Source of the DNA: an uncultured Lachnospiraceae bacterium
Lineage (GTDB): Bacteria; Bacillota; Clostridia; Lachnospirales; Lachnospiraceae
Length of the DNA stretch: 38,887 bases
Assembly (NCBI GenBank): GCA_905234245.1
Contig: CAJOGN010000011.1
Location: 1-38,887, forward strand
Direction: 5' to 3'
In this document: piece after piece, positions 37,830 through 38,887 of the stretch
Numbering within the stretch: the first letter of the stretch is position 1
How the letters are laid out: every line of letters begins with the position of its first letter
Notes under the pieces: model-generated
Database searches by the model: none
What the model was told of the DNA's origin: nothing
The model's input: the letters and a program-made list of their open reading frames with translations, nothing else
Made by a program: the position numbers and the translations under genes

Positions 37830-38887
37830 ATGAGAACTTATTTGGTAACAGGTGGAGCAGGCTTCATTGGAAGTAATTACATTCATTATATGTTCAGAAA
37901 GTACGATAATGAAATTCGTATTATCAATGTTGACAAGCTTACATATGCAGGTAACCTTGAGAATCTTAAGGACATCGAGAATAGAGACAATTACACATTT
38001 GTTAAGGCAGACATCTGCGACAAGGATGCAATATCTAAGATATTTGAAGAGAACGATATCGACAGAGTAGTACATTTTGCAGCAGAGTCTCACGTAGACA
38101 GAAGTATCAAGAATCCTGAGGTTTTTGTTCAGACAAATGTACTTGGAACAGCAGTTATGCTTAATTGCGCCAAGGCTGCATGGGAGCTTCCTGATGGTTC
38201 ATTTAAGGAAGGCAAGAAGTTCCTTCATGTATCAACAGACGAAGTGTACGGCACACTTGATGATGATCCTAATGCTTATTTCTATGAGACAACACCTTAT
38301 GACCCTCATAGCCCATATTCAGCAAGTAAGGCTTCATCAGATATGCTAGTTAAGTCTTATATGGACACATACAAGTTCCCTGCAAATATAACTAACTGCT
38401 CTAATAACTATGGACCTTACCAGTTCCCTGAGAAGTTAATTCCATTAATTATTAACAATGCTCTTCAGGGCAAGAAGCTACCAGTATATGGTGATGGTAA
38501 GAATGTTCGTGACTGGTTATATGTAGATGACCATGCCAAGGGAATCGATATGGTTCAGGAGAAGGGTAAGCTCTTCGAGACATATAATATCGGTGGACAT
38601 AATGAGAAACAGAATATTGAGATTATCAACATTATTATTGAGACACTTCTTGAGATGCTTCCAGAAAGTGACCCTCGTCGTGCAAATGTAAGTACTGACC
38701 TTATTACTTATGTTGAAGACCGCAAAGGTCATGATAGAAGATATGCTATCGCTCCTGATAAGATTAAGGCTGAGATTGGCTGGGAGCCAGAGACAATGTT
38801 CAAAGAAGGTATTAAGAAGACTATTGCATGGTTCTTTGAGCATGAAGATTGGATGAAGAATGTTACATCTGGTGATTATCAGAAGTA
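37830..38887 (+). CDS. rfbB: dTDP-glucose 4,6-dehydratase (runs off the window)
   Basis: 352 codons are visible before the window ends at an incomplete codon beginning TA, so the gene is complete or nearly so. TGGAGFIGSN binds NAD, HVSTDEVYG and YSASKASSD hold the catalytic residues, and NCSNNYGPYQFPEKLIPL and RDWLYVDDHAKGI are family signatures. It makes dTDP-4-keto-6-deoxyglucose, the rhamnose precursor. AAGGAGAG precedes the ATG. Confidence 0.95.
   Translation, partial: MRTYLVTGGAGFIGSNYIHYMFRKYDNEIRIINVDKLTYAGNLENLKDIENRDNYTFVKADICDKDAISKIFEENDIDRVVHFAAESHVDRSIKNPEVFVQTNVLGTAVMLNCAKAAWELPDGSFKEGKKFLHVSTDEVYGTLDDDPNAYFYETTPYDPHSPYSASKASSDMLVKSYMDTYKFPANITNCSNNYGPYQFPEKLIPLIINNALQGKKLPVYGDGKNVRDWLYVDDHAKGIDMVQEKGKLFETYNIGGHNEKQNIEIINIIIETLLEMLPESDPRRANVSTDLITYVEDRKGHDRRYAIAPDKIKAEIGWEPETMFKEGIKKTIAWFFEHEDWMKNVTSGDYQK

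Overview
The window reads as chromosomal DNA of a low-GC Firmicute of class Clostridia, most likely a Lachnospiraceae (Butyrivibrio/Pseudobutyrivibrio/Roseburia-like). This is inferred from the AT-rich, AGA/ATA-heavy codon use, strong AGGAGG-type ribosome sites, the many extended -10 promoters (TGnTATAAT), the order ecfA1-ecfA2-ecfT-truA, the cdaA-cdaR pair, two DUF975 proteins and a VanW-family protein. No rRNA, tRNA, CRISPR array, phage or transposase gene was found. Most of the window is ordinary housekeeping DNA; the interesting material lies mainly between genes.

Layout. 1-5.2 kb: tail of an upstream gene, CPA2-type cation/proton antiporter, DUF975 membrane protein, sce7726-like putative nuclease, DegV lipid-binding protein, WYL regulator. 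5.3-7.7 kb: divergent pair of a membrane-anchored TPR-like protein (-) and a VanW protein (+). 7.8-14.3 kb: tightly packed, partly overlapping genes for a HypE/AIR-synthase-like protein, an Lrp/AsnC regulator, an aminotransferase, TrmL, the ECF transporter energising module and TruA. 14.4-17.8 kb: a phosphorelay set (CheY-like receiver, Hpt protein, hybrid histidine kinase) whose last receiver domain is cut short where it collides with a convergent DUF975-CmpB membrane protein. 19.9-25.7 kb: metallophosphoesterase, iron-containing alcohol dehydrogenase, a 640-bp gene-poor region rich in signals, an MFS exporter, an SDR reductase (-) and the long-form ribosome hibernation factor. 25.9-30.1 kb: XRE regulator, D-Ala-D-Ala ligase, MurF and a convergent PlsC acyltransferase. 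30.3-33.8 kb: two unrecognised membrane proteins overlapping cdaA and cdaR (cyclic-di-AMP synthesis). 33.8-38.9 kb: an atypical HPr, LeuA, then dTDP-rhamnose genes rfbD and rfbB with a family-2 glycosyltransferase between them; rfbB runs to the window edge.

The strongest candidate for something undescribed is a family of dispersed hairpin elements (5202-5275, 11754-11817, 36686-36786 on the minus strand, 37685-37751, plus a half copy at 5286-5310). All full copies keep nearly the same 17-20-nt apical core (consensus GC(C)GATTTTCTKTATGA(G)GC), while the long flanking stems differ in sequence between subtypes yet remain self-complementary. That is the pattern expected of a structured RNA or a small mobile palindrome. 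Secondary candidates are a possible type I toxin/antisense RNA locus or its remnant after the alcohol dehydrogenase gene, three 32-bp tandem palindromic repeats, and an exact 28-bp inverted repeat bracketing the MFS gene.
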